Source: Sphingomonas sp. Leaf10
GTDB lineage: Bacteria; Pseudomonadota; Alphaproteobacteria; Sphingomonadales; Sphingomonadaceae
Assembly (NCBI RefSeq): GCF_001421245.1
Contig: NZ_LMKE01000001.1
Location: 383,353-427,462 of the forward strand
Length of the DNA stretch: 44,110 bases
Reading direction: 5' to 3'
This document shows, piece by piece, positions 20,801 to 29,273 of the stretch. The position numbers and the translations under genes are program-made. Each line of letters starts with the position of its first letter. Within the stretch, counting starts at the first letter, position 1. The notes beneath the pieces are model-generated. The model had not been told where the DNA came from. It did no database searches and worked only from the letters and a program-made list of their open reading frames with translations.

Positions 20801-22429
20801 ATGGCCAGCAGCAAGCGCTTCGGCTTTATTCTCATGGCGACGACGGCCTGCGCGGCGCTCGCCGGGTGCAGCGGCGCCGATGGCGTCGCCTCGCCGGGTG
20901 CCGGCAGCATCAACGTGACCGTGCCGGCGCCCACCCCGACGCCCACCCCGACCTCGACCGCGCCGAGCGCGATCACCGCCGCGCAGTTTGCCGCGCAGAC
21001 GACGGTCAACGGCATCACGATCACGTCGGACGAACAGTTGGCGATCGTCAACGCCGGTACCAACAACAACGTCAATGGCGTCGGTTCGGTGCTGAACGGC
21101 GTGTATCCGGTCGGGGCGACGTCGCTGACGACCGCGACCGATCCGTCGACGATCAACAGCTTCTTCACCAGCACCAACTATGTCGGCGCGCTGAACGGCC
21201 CGACTGACACGGCTTTCCAGGGCTGGACCTGCAACTCGACCTCGGCCGAGTTCGGTGGTTCGGGCGCGCGCTGCACCGCGGTGCCGTCGATCGGCACCTA
21301 TGCCGCTGCGACCTCGGTCTGCCCGACCGGCACGACCGACGACGGCACGAACAGCTCGTCGAGCCCGACGCTGCGCTACTGCCGCCTGCCGCAGAACATC
21401 ACGACCGACCTGTCGCTGCCGAAGATCGCAGGCGTCGTCTATCGCCTGCGCGGTCAGACCGAAGTTGGTCGCGACGAAGGGAGCGTTGGCGCAAGTGGTG
21501 TGACGCTGACGATCGCCGCCGGTTCGGTGATCGCTGCCGACTCGTCGGAAAATACCAACGACCTGCTGCTGGTGAACCGTGGTTCGAAGATCTCGGCCAT
21601 CGGCACCCGCGACGCACCGATCGTCTTCACCTCGCAGCAGAACCTGGTGAACAACGGCGTGTCCGACGCGTCGCAGGGTCAGTGGGGCGGCATCATCCTG
21701 CTCGGCCGTGCGCCGACCGCGGTCTGCGCCACCGGCACCGGCCCGAACAATGCTAACGGTTCGTCGACCACCTGTCAGCAGGCGATCGAGGGTGTGACCG
21801 GTCGCTTCTATGGCGGGCCGAACGCCGCGGACAATTCGGGCCAGATGTCGTATGTCCAGATCCGCTATTCGGGCATCGCGATCAGCGACGGCAACGAACT
21901 GCAGGGCCTGACGCTGGGCGGTACCGGCAGCGGCACCGTGCTGGATCATATCCAGAGCCACAATTCGGCCGATGACGGCATCGAAATCTTCGGTGGCACG
22001 ACGAACCTGAAGTACATCGCCATCACCGGCGCCGACGACGACGGCTTCGACATCGACAACGGCTATCGCGGCTTCATGCAGTTCATGATCGCGGCGCAGC
22101 GTCTGGTCGGCGCGACCGCCGACTCGTTCTCGACCGAGATCGACTCGAACAACGGCGAAGACCTGCTGCCGCGTACCTACAGCACCTATGCCAACTTCAC
22201 CTTCATCCAGACCGCGCTCGCCCCGGCGGCGATCCGTCAGCGCGGCGGTTCGGACATGCGCTATGTCAACGGCGTGGTGAAGTCGGTCGGCAACGTGGCC
22301 TGCGTCAACCTGATCGCTGGCGAAACCAGCGCCTCGGATCGCTCGACGATCCGCGCGGCCGACACGACCAAGCAGGATGCCGGCCCGCCGGTGTTTTCGT
22401 CGGTCTACTTCGCCTGCCAGGGCCGTTGA
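20801..22429 (+). CDS. Secreted lipoprotein, probable right-handed beta-helix fold, partner of the TonB receptor
   Basis: 542 residues. Lipoprotein signal: MASSKRFGFILMATTA..., lipobox LAGC with Cys23, then a PTPTPTPT linker (about 42-52) typical of surface or outer-membrane lipoproteins. The body is rich in Gly, Asn, Ser, Thr and Asp, with beta-strand/turn units such as VTLTIAAGSVIAADS, GSKISAIGTRDAPIVFTS, MSYVQIRYSGIAI and DDGIEIFGGTTNLKYIAITGADDDGFDID, the look of parallel beta-helix proteins. Four Cys pairs in short CNS/RC, CP/YC, CATG/TCQQ and CV/FAC contexts may form disulfides. Start: ATG 20801; a GTG at 20798 fits the GGGAG spacing better and is possible. Function unknown. Position before a large TonB-dependent receptor suggests a surface-exposed ligand-capture partner. 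Confidence 0.82.
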   Translation: MASSKRFGFILMATTACAALAGCSGADGVASPGAGSINVTVPAPTPTPTPTSTAPSAITAAQFAAQTTVNGITITSDEQLAIVNAGTNNNVNGVGSVLNGVYPVGATSLTTATDPSTINSFFTSTNYVGALNGPTDTAFQGWTCNSTSAEFGGSGARCTAVPSIGTYAAATSVCPTGTTDDGTNSSSSPTLRYCRLPQNITTDLSLPKIAGVVYRLRGQTEVGRDEGSVGASGVTLTIAAGSVIAADSSENTNDLLLVNRGSKISAIGTRDAPIVFTSQQNLVNNGVSDASQGQWGGIILLGRAPTAVCATGTGPNNANGSSTTCQQAIEGVTGRFYGGPNAADNSGQMSYVQIRYSGIAISDGNELQGLTLGGTGSGTVLDHIQSHNSADDGIEIFGGTTNLKYIAITGADDDGFDIDNGYRGFMQFMIAAQRLVGATADSFSTEIDSNNGEDLLPRTYSTYANFTFIQTALAPAAIRQRGGSDMRYVNGVVKSVGNVACVNLIAGETSASDRSTIRAADTTKQDAGPPVFSSVYFACQGR

Positions 22430-22463
22430 TCCGACCCGTCGCGTAACCCGCGATGACACGCCG

Positions 22464-22507
22464 ATGCCGGGGCGGGCCGCTACGCCCGTCCCGGCATTCG
22501 CTCTTTT
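22464..22507 (+). terminator. Terminator-like hairpin between the lipoprotein and TonB receptor genes
   Basis: Stem of 13 bp with one mismatched or G-T position: ATGCCGGGGCGGG (22464-22476) with CCCGTCCCGGCAT (22485-22497), loop CCGCTACG, then TCGCTCTTTT (22498-22507). It lies in the 104-nt gap between two genes that appear to form one unit, so it may lower receptor expression relative to the lipoprotein. Confidence 0.65.
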
Positions 22508-22533
22508 AAGAATTTCAAGGTGGATCAACGGTC

Positions 22534-25350
22534 ATGCAGCACCGCCGCGCTTACGCAACACTCCTTCTCCTGACGTCGCAGCTGGTTGCGCCGGCCGTGC
22601 TGGCGCAGTCGACGACGCCGGCCGCCCCCGCCGCTGCGACGCCGCCGGTCGTGCAGACCGGCACCCAACCCGATACCGCAACGTCCGCACCGCAGGACGG
22701 CACGACGACCGACGCCCCCGCCGAAGTTTCGTCGCCCGGTTTCGATGAAGCCGCCGGCGAGGAAATCGTCGTCGTCGGTCGCAACATCCCGAACGTGGTC
22801 CGCGCCACACCGCAGATCGTGTCGGTCCTGTCCGAAGCCGACATCGCCCGCACCGGCGACGGCGACATTGCCGGCGCACTGACCCGCGTGACCGGCCTGT
22901 CGGTCGTCGGCGGCGGCTTCGTCTATGTCCGCGGTCTCGGCGATCGCTACTCGTCGTCGCTGCTCAACGGGTCGCCCTTGCCGAGCCCCGAGCCACTGCG
23001 CCGTTCGGTCCCGCTCGACATTTTCCCGACGTCGATCGTCGGATCGGCGCTGGTGCAGAAGACCTATTCGGTCAACTTCCCCGGCGAATTCGGCGGCGGT
23101 GTCATCAACCTGACGTCGAAGGCGATCCCCAAGAAGAACTTCCTGTCGATCGGCGGATCGATCGCCGCCGATACGGTCACGACCAGCGAGCTCGGCTATG
23201 TCTATGCCGGCGGCAAGAGCGACTGGATCGGCTATGACGACGGAACCCGCGGTGTGCCGTCGTTCATCCGCAATGCCGACAAGGGTTCGGGTCTGATCCC
23301 GGTCGCGCAGGTCGCCCAGCTCGACAATGCCCGCACCTCGCTGTTGCAGGTCAACAACCAGCTGCCCGCCAATCTGTCGGGCGAAATCGCTGGCGGATCG
23401 GTGTTTGATATCGGCAGCGACCGGCTGGGCGTCATCGCGTCGCTGGGCCTGTCGAACACCTTTCGCACGCGCGATGCGACCCAGCAGGACAGCGTCAGCG
23501 AGAACGGCACCGTCCGCAACGACTTCCGCACGGTGCTGACCGACAACCGGATCGTTGCCAACGGGCTGGTCGGATTGGGCTATGAGTTCAACGATAACAC
23601 GCTGCGCTGGACCAACGTCTACATCCACGACACGCTGAAGCAGGGGCGTCTTGCCGCCTCGGACAATTACAACAATTTCAGCGGCCTGCGCGTGCAGCAG
23701 AACACCAACTGGTTCGAACGTCAGCTGATCGAGAGCCAGCTGGTCGGCGAATTTAAGTTGACCGACGCGTTAAAATTCGACGCCCGCGGCGCCTTCGCCA
23801 ATTCGAAGCGCAATGCGCCCTATGAGCGCCAGTTCGACTATCTCTGCTCGAACCGTACCACCAACGGCTATCCGATCACCGTTACCGATGCCCCGGTATC
23901 GCGCGGCTTCAACTGCAACGGCGCCTATCAGGTGACGCAGCGCTTCTCGCCCTTCGCCAGCGTCGTGTTCAGCGAGCTGAACGAAGACCTGTACACGGGT
24001 CAGGCGGACCTGGCGTACAAGCTGCCGACCGACCGTCCGATGACCGTATCGGCGGGCTTTTTCTATTCGAACACCGATCGCTCGTCGCGCCGCCTGCAGT
24101 TCAACTATCAGACCAGCGACGGCGCCGGCACTGCGCCGGGCTTCCCCAACAATCTGTTGCGACCCGATTATCTGCTGTCACCCGATTCGCTGTTCAACGC
24201 CTGTCCGCAGCGCGGCACCGGTGCCTGCACGATCGAGTTGCAGTTTAATACCCAGGCGGGTGCCTATGCCTATGATGCCAGCCTCGAAATCCACGCCGGC
24301 TATGTCCAGGCGGAGGCCGAGGTCTCGGACGGGCTGCGCGCCGTGGCCGGCGTTCGCTACGAAACCGCGAACGAGCAGGTCACGCCGATCAACCTGACGC
24401 CGACGATCCTCAAGAACGCCTATTGGCTGCCGGCGGGCACGCTGACGTGGAATTTCGCGTCGGACATGCAGCTTCGCTTCAGCGGTGCGAAGACGATCTC
24501 GCGTCCGCAGTTCCGTGAATTGGCCCCGCAGCAGTTCCGCGATCCCGATTCGGACCGCCTGTTCTTCGGTAACCCGAACCTGCGCGACTCCGAGCTGTGG
24601 AACCTCGAAGGGCGCTACGAATGGTTCTTCGGTCGCGATCAGCGGGTCACCGCGGCGGGCTTCTACAAGCGGATCGACAACCCGATCGAACAGGCGGGTT
24701 TCTATCCCAGCCCGGACGCCACGTTGCAGACCGGCTTCACCTACCTGCCCAAGGCGACGCTGTACGGTGCCGAGGTCGAGGCGCAGAAATATGTGCCGCT
24801 CAGCGGTCTCGGCAATTTCTTTGCCACGCGCCGCCTGCTGCTGCTCGCCAACTATACCTATACCCAGTCGCAGATCACCGCGGACGGCACCTGCGTGCCG
24901 AACCCGGCGGCGGCGCTGGGGTCGCCGGGGATCGGCGGCTGTCAGGCGGGTTTCGGCCGGGCGAACGCTCTGTTCCGTGATGGCGCACCGCTGACCGGAC
25001 AGTCGGACCATCTGGTCAACGTCCAGATCGGCGTCGAGGATACGGCGGCGCTGTCGCAGCTGACGTTGCTGTTCAACTATGCCAGCGACCGCGTGACCAA
25101 TCGCGGTCCGTCGAACCTGTCGGGTGCGGGGTTCCAGCCCGATATCGTCGAACGTCCCGGCATTCGCCTCGACCTAGTCGGGCGGCAGGGCTTCGAGGTT
25201 GCCGGGGCGCAATTGGAAGTGAAGGCCGAAGCCCGGAACCTGACGGGCACGCGCTACAGCGAAAGCCAGAATTTCAGCGGTAATCAGGTCTATATAAACC
25301 GCTACGATCTGGGTCGGGTCTTCTCGCTTGGCATCACTGCGCAATTCTGA
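22534..25350 (+). CDS. TonB-dependent outer-membrane receptor
   Basis: 938 residues. Signal peptide ending near VLAQS (about residue 25), a Pro/Thr/Ala-rich spacer (26-70), TonB box EEIVVVG (76-82), plug domain (about 85-230) with VRGLGDRYSSSLLNG, PSPEPLRRSVPLD and NFPGEFGGGVINL, then a 22-strand-type barrel ending in GRVFSLGITAQF, with the terminal aromatic residue used for BAM-dependent insertion. The plug subtype (VRGLGDRYSS...LPSPEPLRR) is one I associate with receptors that are paired with a beta-helix lipoprotein. The ligand cannot be told; iron chelate, phosphate compound and oligosaccharide are all open. Short Cys pairs in external loops (LCSNRT/NCNGAY, ACPQRGTGACT) probably form disulfides. 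Confidence 0.93.
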   Translation: MQHRRAYATLLLLTSQLVAPAVLAQSTTPAAPAAATPPVVQTGTQPDTATSAPQDGTTTDAPAEVSSPGFDEAAGEEIVVVGRNIPNVVRATPQIVSVLSEADIARTGDGDIAGALTRVTGLSVVGGGFVYVRGLGDRYSSSLLNGSPLPSPEPLRRSVPLDIFPTSIVGSALVQKTYSVNFPGEFGGGVINLTSKAIPKKNFLSIGGSIAADTVTTSELGYVYAGGKSDWIGYDDGTRGVPSFIRNADKGSGLIPVAQVAQLDNARTSLLQVNNQLPANLSGEIAGGSVFDIGSDRLGVIASLGLSNTFRTRDATQQDSVSENGTVRNDFRTVLTDNRIVANGLVGLGYEFNDNTLRWTNVYIHDTLKQGRLAASDNYNNFSGLRVQQNTNWFERQLIESQLVGEFKLTDALKFDARGAFANSKRNAPYERQFDYLCSNRTTNGYPITVTDAPVSRGFNCNGAYQVTQRFSPFASVVFSELNEDLYTGQADLAYKLPTDRPMTVSAGFFYSNTDRSSRRLQFNYQTSDGAGTAPGFPNNLLRPDYLLSPDSLFNACPQRGTGACTIELQFNTQAGAYAYDASLEIHAGYVQAEAEVSDGLRAVAGVRYETANEQVTPINLTPTILKNAYWLPAGTLTWNFASDMQLRFSGAKTISRPQFRELAPQQFRDPDSDRLFFGNPNLRDSELWNLEGRYEWFFGRDQRVTAAGFYKRIDNPIEQAGFYPSPDATLQTGFTYLPKATLYGAEVEAQKYVPLSGLGNFFATRRLLLLANYTYTQSQITADGTCVPNPAAALGSPGIGGCQAGFGRANALFRDGAPLTGQSDHLVNVQIGVEDTAALSQLTLLFNYASDRVTNRGPSNLSGAGFQPDIVERPGIRLDLVGRQGFEVAGAQLEVKAEARNLTGTRYSESQNFSGNQVYINRYDLGRVFSLGITAQF

Positions 25351-25368
25351 TCGGGTGACAGATGCGGG

Positions 25369-25406
25369 ACGGGCCGTCGGCAGCGATGCTGGCGGCCCGT
25401 TCGTTT
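25369..25406 (+). terminator. Terminator after the TonB receptor
   Basis: ACGGGCCG (25369-25376) pairs with CGGCCCGT (25393-25400), with a possible inner extension around CAGC/GCTG, followed by TCGTTT. It also lies at the end of the convergent oxygenase gene, so it may serve both strands. Confidence 0.6.
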
Positions 25407-26082
25407 ATCCCCAGGGGCGTTCGCGAAACCATTTGGTCAGCACGTACTTCGTGCCTTCGCGAACCTTCATCCCGTGGTGCAGTGTCGCCGGATTGGGACT
25501 GCCATCGGCGCGCAGATTGTTCCACGCCAGCAGCTTGCCGGTTTCGGGCTGAACGATCTTGTCGATCGCCTTGAACCGCGTCGCACCACCTGCGCCCGGT
25601 TCGTTCAGGTACAGCATCACCGTCCACGTCCGGTTGCCCGCGAGCGAGCAGTAGCGAGCAAAGTCGCCGCCCTGCGGGTCGAAATAGTCGGTATGCGCCT
25701 TGAACTCCTGCCCGACGGCATAGCGTTGCCCTTGCAACGGCTCACCATGCGCCGGGTCGAGGCCGCAAAAATCGAGAATCAGTGCTTCGGCAGCCGCGGT
25801 GACCGGATCGCTCGAATCAAGGTCACAGGTCTCGCTGGTGCGAAAGGTAGGGTCGCCATTGGCATCGGCGATGGTCGATGGACGGCGCTTGGCATCGATC
25901 CGTTCGATCAGGGCGGCACAGAGGTCGGACGGGATCAGGGCGCGGCGGATGAACAGCGACAGCTTGGCGCTCGGTACCCGCTGCACGCCCGGCCGGGTCA
26001 TGATGTGGTCGACCACCGGTTCGCTGGGAAAGCCGGAGCCGAGATTCGGGCAGGCGGGGGCGGGGGGCGGGGCCGTTTCCAT
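25405..26082 (-). CDS. Prolyl-4-hydroxylase-like 2-oxoglutarate/Fe(II) dioxygenase
   Basis: 225 residues, a P4Hc-type domain from about residue 40. Iron ligands H130 and D132 in FKAHTDYFD, distal H202 in ATLHHGMKV, and the 2-oxoglutarate-binding K212 in GTKYVLTKWF. TWTVMLYLNEP and GGATRF are the usual core strands. All catalytic residues are present, so it should hydroxylate a protein or small-molecule substrate, which is unknown. The first 30 residues are Pro-rich with no signal peptide, so it is cytoplasmic. Start at 26082 is the best ATG but has only a weak ribosome site; the frame stays open upstream across tRNA-His by chance. Convergent with the TonB receptor gene. Confidence 0.88.
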   Translation of the reverse strand: METAPPPAPACPNLGSGFPSEPVVDHIMTRPGVQRVPSAKLSLFIRRALIPSDLCAALIERIDAKRRPSTIADANGDPTFRTSETCDLDSSDPVTAAAEALILDFCGLDPAHGEPLQGQRYAVGQEFKAHTDYFDPQGGDFARYCSLAGNRTWTVMLYLNEPGAGGATRFKAIDKIVQPETGKLLAWNNLRADGSPNPATLHHGMKVREGTKYVLTKWFRERPWG

Positions 26083-26162
26083 GGTCTTTTTTCTGCCAGA
26101 ACGATTGTCGGCACGCCACTGCTTGACCGATGCGTACGGCCCGGCTAATCGCGCCCTTCCAC

Positions 26163-26240
26163 GGCGACCGTAGTTCAATTGGTTAGAGCGCCGGCTTGTG
26201 ATGCCGGAAGTTGCGGGTTCAAGTCCCGTCGGTCGCCCCA
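26163..26240 (+). tRNA. tRNA-His (anticodon GTG)
   Basis: 78 nt with encoded CCA. The acceptor has the extra G-1 opposite C73 that marks tRNA-His (8 bp GGCGACCG/CGGTCGCC). Anticodon stem CCGGC/GCCGG with loop TTGTGAT (anticodon GTG), T-loop GTTCAAGTC. Confidence 0.97.
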
Positions 26241-26266
26241 TCCCTTACAGCGCTGGAGCCGCCGCC

Positions 26267-27316
26267 GTGCAGACCGATTGGGGTTACCCCGACTTCGATG
26301 ATCACGAAGGCATCCACCTGTTCTCCGATCACAAGACCGGCCTGCGCTGTGTCATCGCGGTGCACTCGACCGCGCTCGGACCGGCTGCGGGCGGTGTACG
26401 CTTCTGGCGCTATGCCGACAGCGATGCGGCGGTCACCGACGCGCTGCGCCTGTCCCGCGGCATGAGCTTCAAGAACGCGATGGCCGGCCTGCCGATGGGC
26501 GGCGGCAAGGGCGTGGTGCTGGCGCCCGAGGGCGGCGCCAAGACCCCTGAACTGCTGGGAGCATTCGGTCGTGCCGTCGAATCGCTCGGTGGGCGCTATG
26601 TGACGGCCGAGGATGTCGGCATGTCCGAGGCCGACATGATCACGATTTCCCGCGCGACCAAATATGTGTCGGGCCTGCCGGTCGCGGCCGGCAATGCCGG
26701 TGGCGATCCGGGGCCGTTCACGGCGATGGGCGTCTATCTCGGCGTCCGCGCCGCCGCCAAGCGGGCGCTGGGCAGTGACGACATGCGCGGCGTGCGCGTC
26801 GCGGTGCAGGGTGTCGGTTCGGTCGGTGGCGGTCTGGCGCGGCTGCTGGCGAAGGACGGTGCGGTGTTGACGCTCGCCGACGTCAACGAAGCCCGCGCCG
26901 AAGCGCTGGCCAGCGAACTGGGCGCAACGACCGCCGATCCGGCATCGGTGCTGATGCTGGATGCCGATATCGTCAGCCCCAACGCGCTGGGCGCCGTGCT
27001 CGACGCGGCAACGATCGCAGCCCTCAAGTGCAAGGCGGTGGCCGGCGGCGCCAACAACCAGCTGGCGACGGCAGCGGACGGCAAGCGCCTGCAGGAGCGC
27101 GGCATCCTCTACGCCCCCGATTACGTCATCAACGCCGGCGGCATCATCAACGTCGCGCTGGAGTATCTGGGGCAAGGCGACCGTGCCGAGGTCGAGAGCC
27201 GCATCACCCGCATCCCCGACCGGTTGGTCGAGGTGTGGGACGAAAGCGACGCCAGCGGTATGCCGCATTCGGAAGTCGCCGATGCGATCGCCCGCCGCCT
27301 GATCGGTCGCAGCTAA
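26267..27316 (+). CDS. Glu/Leu/Phe/Val dehydrogenase (leucine dehydrogenase type)
   Basis: 349 residues, the short length typical of leucine and phenylalanine dehydrogenases rather than glutamate dehydrogenase. NAD-dependent oxidative deamination of an amino acid to a 2-oxo acid. Substrate-site lysines K69 (GMSFKNAMAG) and catalytic K81 (LPMGGGKGVV), the GPAAGGVRFW and VTAEDVGM segments, and the Rossmann motif VAVQGVGSVGGGLA. The start is a GTG 26 nt after tRNA-His, with GGAG at 8 nt. Branched-chain amino acid catabolism is the likely role. Specificity is not certain from sequence. Confidence 0.92.
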   Translation: MQTDWGYPDFDDHEGIHLFSDHKTGLRCVIAVHSTALGPAAGGVRFWRYADSDAAVTDALRLSRGMSFKNAMAGLPMGGGKGVVLAPEGGAKTPELLGAFGRAVESLGGRYVTAEDVGMSEADMITISRATKYVSGLPVAAGNAGGDPGPFTAMGVYLGVRAAAKRALGSDDMRGVRVAVQGVGSVGGGLARLLAKDGAVLTLADVNEARAEALASELGATTADPASVLMLDADIVSPNALGAVLDAATIAALKCKAVAGGANNQLATAADGKRLQERGILYAPDYVINAGGIINVALEYLGQGDRAEVESRITRIPDRLVEVWDESDASGMPHSEVADAIARRLIGRS

Positions 27317-27340
27317 GGCCTTTCCAGTCGACGCAATTGC

Positions 27341-27382
27341 GAAGCACCGCTGCGGCTTGACGTCGCAGCGGCGCTTCTGTTT
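27341..27382. terminator. Bidirectional terminator between the dehydrogenase and the antiporter gene
   Basis: GAAGC-CCGCTGCG (27341-27354) pairs with CGCAGCGG-GCTTC (27364-27377), one A/C mismatch, followed by TGTTT on the plus strand. It lies in the 75-nt gap between convergent genes. Confidence 0.75.
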
Positions 27383-27391
27383 GGAGAGCCA

Positions 27392-29167
27392 TCAGGCCGG
27401 GTCGTCGACCCGCCGCAACCGGCGGATGCGCGGCTCACGTTCGATGCTGGCCTGTTCGCGGATCGATTGGCGCAATTCGTCGCGCTTTTCGTGGATCGAT
27501 GCGATCACCGGTCCCATCGCGACACCCAGATCGACCAGTACCGCTTCCGACAGTTGCAGCGAGCTTTCGAGCGTTTCGGGGACCGCATCGCTGACCCCGG
27601 CGGCATAGAGTTCCGCCGCATGGGACGCATCGCGCGCGCGGGCGAGGATCGTCAGGTTCGGCACCCATCCCCGCACCCGCCGGGTCAGGCGGACCGTCAG
27701 CACCGGATCGTCCATCGTCAGCACCAGCGCCTCCGCCCGTCCCAGATCGAGCCGGTCGACCAGTTCCGATCGCGCGACGTCGCCGAACAGGATCGGGTGC
27801 CCCTCCGCCCGCGCCGCCGCGACATTGTCGATATCCGAATCGACCGCGATGTAGCGCTTGCCGTGCGTCTTCAGCATCTCCGCGACGAGGCGACCGACCC
27901 GACCGAACCCGATAATCACCACGCCCGATCCGGTCGGATCGACCGGCGGCGCTTCCTCGGTCCCGGTCCGGCGCTCGATCCGCCGCGACGCGCGCTTGCC
28001 GAGCATCGCCAGCAGCGGCGTGATGGTCAGCCCGATCGCGGTGACCGTCTGCCAGAAGGCGGCGGTCGATGCCTGGATCAACTGTGCCTGCGTCGCCGCG
28101 CCGAGCACGATCAGCGTCGTCTCCGACGGGCTGGCCATCAGAAGGCCGGTTTCGGTGGCGGTACCGGGGCGCACGCCGTTGACCCGCAACAACGCGCTCG
28201 TCACCACCGCTTTCAACACCACGACCCCGGCGATCGCACCGAGTAGCTCGGTCCAGTTCTCGATGATCGTCGCGATATCGAGGCTCATGCCGATCGTGAT
28301 CAGGAACACGCCGAGCGCCAGCCCCTTGAACGGCGCGGTGATGACCTCGACCTCGCTGTGATATTCGGTCTCGGCGATCAGCAGCCCGGCGAGCAGCGCG
28401 CCGACGATCGGCGACAGGCCGGCGGCGGTGGTGACGAGGCTGGCGACGATGACGACCAAAAGGCTGGCCGAGAGGAACAGTTCGGGGCTCTTGGTCCGCG
28501 CCGCCTGTGCGAACAATTTCGGCAGGATGAAACGTCCGGCAAGATATAGCCCGGCAACGCTGACCCCGCCCCAAAGCGCCGTATTGGCAAGCCCCGCCCA
28601 GCCTTCGTCGGTCGCGGTCGGTGCCAGCGCGCCCAATGCGAAGATGATCGGAACCAGCGCCAGATCCTCGAACAACAGCATTGCAAAGGCGGTGCGCCCG
28701 ACCGGTCCGGTCGTGCCCGCCATCGGCAGCACCAGCGCGGTGGACGACAGCGCGAGCGCCAAGCCGAGGCCGATCGCCCCGGCGCTCGCCTGTCCCATCA
28801 CCATCAGCGCCAGGCCGATCAGCAACCCCGACCCGAGCAGCTCGGCCGCACCCAGCCCGAACACCTGCCGCCGCATCGCCCACAGCCGCTTGAACGACAG
28901 TTCGAGGCCGATCGAGAAGAGCAGCAGGATGATGCCGAATTCGGCAAAGGGTTCGATCGAATGGCGGTCGGTGATCGTGATGTGGAACAGCCACGGTACC
29001 CGGTCGACCAGCGCGCCCAGACCAAAGGGGCCGACCAGCACGCCGACCAGGATGAACCCGATCACCGGGTTGACGCGAAACCGGGCAAAGGCGGGAATGA
29101 CGAGGCCGGCGGCCCCCAATATGACCAGCGAATCACTGAACGGCGTGGAATCTATCGGCAACGGCAT
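27392..29167 (-). CDS. Kef-type monovalent cation:proton antiporter (CPA2) with TrkA-N domain
   Basis: 591 residues. About 12 membrane helices (residues 10-390) of the Na+/H+ exchanger fold, with PVIGFILVGVLVGPFGL, FAMLLFEDLALVPIIF and SPIVGALLAGLLIAET as usual for KefB/YbaL relatives, then a cytoplasmic RCK N domain with the nucleotide-binding VIIGFGRVGRLVA and a conserved-looking acidic D at the end of strand 2 (AVDSD). Likely exchanges K+ (or Na+) for H+ under nucleotide or redox control. Start: the ATG at 29167 gives MPLPIDSTPF; an ATG at 29203 adds 12 residues with atypical composition. Transcribed after icd on the same strand, with a hairpin between. Confidence 0.9.
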   Translation of the reverse strand: MPLPIDSTPFSDSLVILGAAGLVIPAFARFRVNPVIGFILVGVLVGPFGLGALVDRVPWLFHITITDRHSIEPFAEFGIILLLFSIGLELSFKRLWAMRRQVFGLGAAELLGSGLLIGLALMVMGQASAGAIGLGLALALSSTALVLPMAGTTGPVGRTAFAMLLFEDLALVPIIFALGALAPTATDEGWAGLANTALWGGVSVAGLYLAGRFILPKLFAQAARTKSPELFLSASLLVVIVASLVTTAAGLSPIVGALLAGLLIAETEYHSEVEVITAPFKGLALGVFLITIGMSLDIATIIENWTELLGAIAGVVVLKAVVTSALLRVNGVRPGTATETGLLMASPSETTLIVLGAATQAQLIQASTAAFWQTVTAIGLTITPLLAMLGKRASRRIERRTGTEEAPPVDPTGSGVVIIGFGRVGRLVAEMLKTHGKRYIAVDSDIDNVAAARAEGHPILFGDVARSELVDRLDLGRAEALVLTMDDPVLTVRLTRRVRGWVPNLTILARARDASHAAELYAAGVSDAVPETLESSLQLSEAVLVDLGVAMGPVIASIHEKRDELRQSIREQASIEREPRIRRLRRVDDPA

Positions 29168-29219
29168 GCAGCCATTGTTGCGGATGCGACACGGTGGCGG
29201 CAACCGCTAACGCACGAAC

Positions 29220-29245
29220 GGCGCCCATCCGTTGGGATGGACGCC
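29220..29245 (-). terminator. Hairpin downstream of icd
   Basis: GGCG-CCATCC, loop GTTG, GGATGG-CGCC: 10 bp with one mismatch, 29220-29245. It lies between the icd stop and the antiporter start on the minus strand. T-poor on both sides, so efficiency is uncertain. Confidence 0.5.
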
Positions 29246-29273
29246 GCTCGACTAGCCGTGAGGGCAAGGGCTT

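Noticed and set aside
20792..22528. Minus-strand frame of 578 codons opposite the lipoprotein
   Set aside because: The plus frame has a lipobox and repeat structure; the minus product is Arg/Gly-rich shadow sequence.
26163..26240. tRNA-His as a site of an integrated element
   Set aside because: No integrase or repeated tRNA 3' end is visible nearby; the flanks are ordinary genes.
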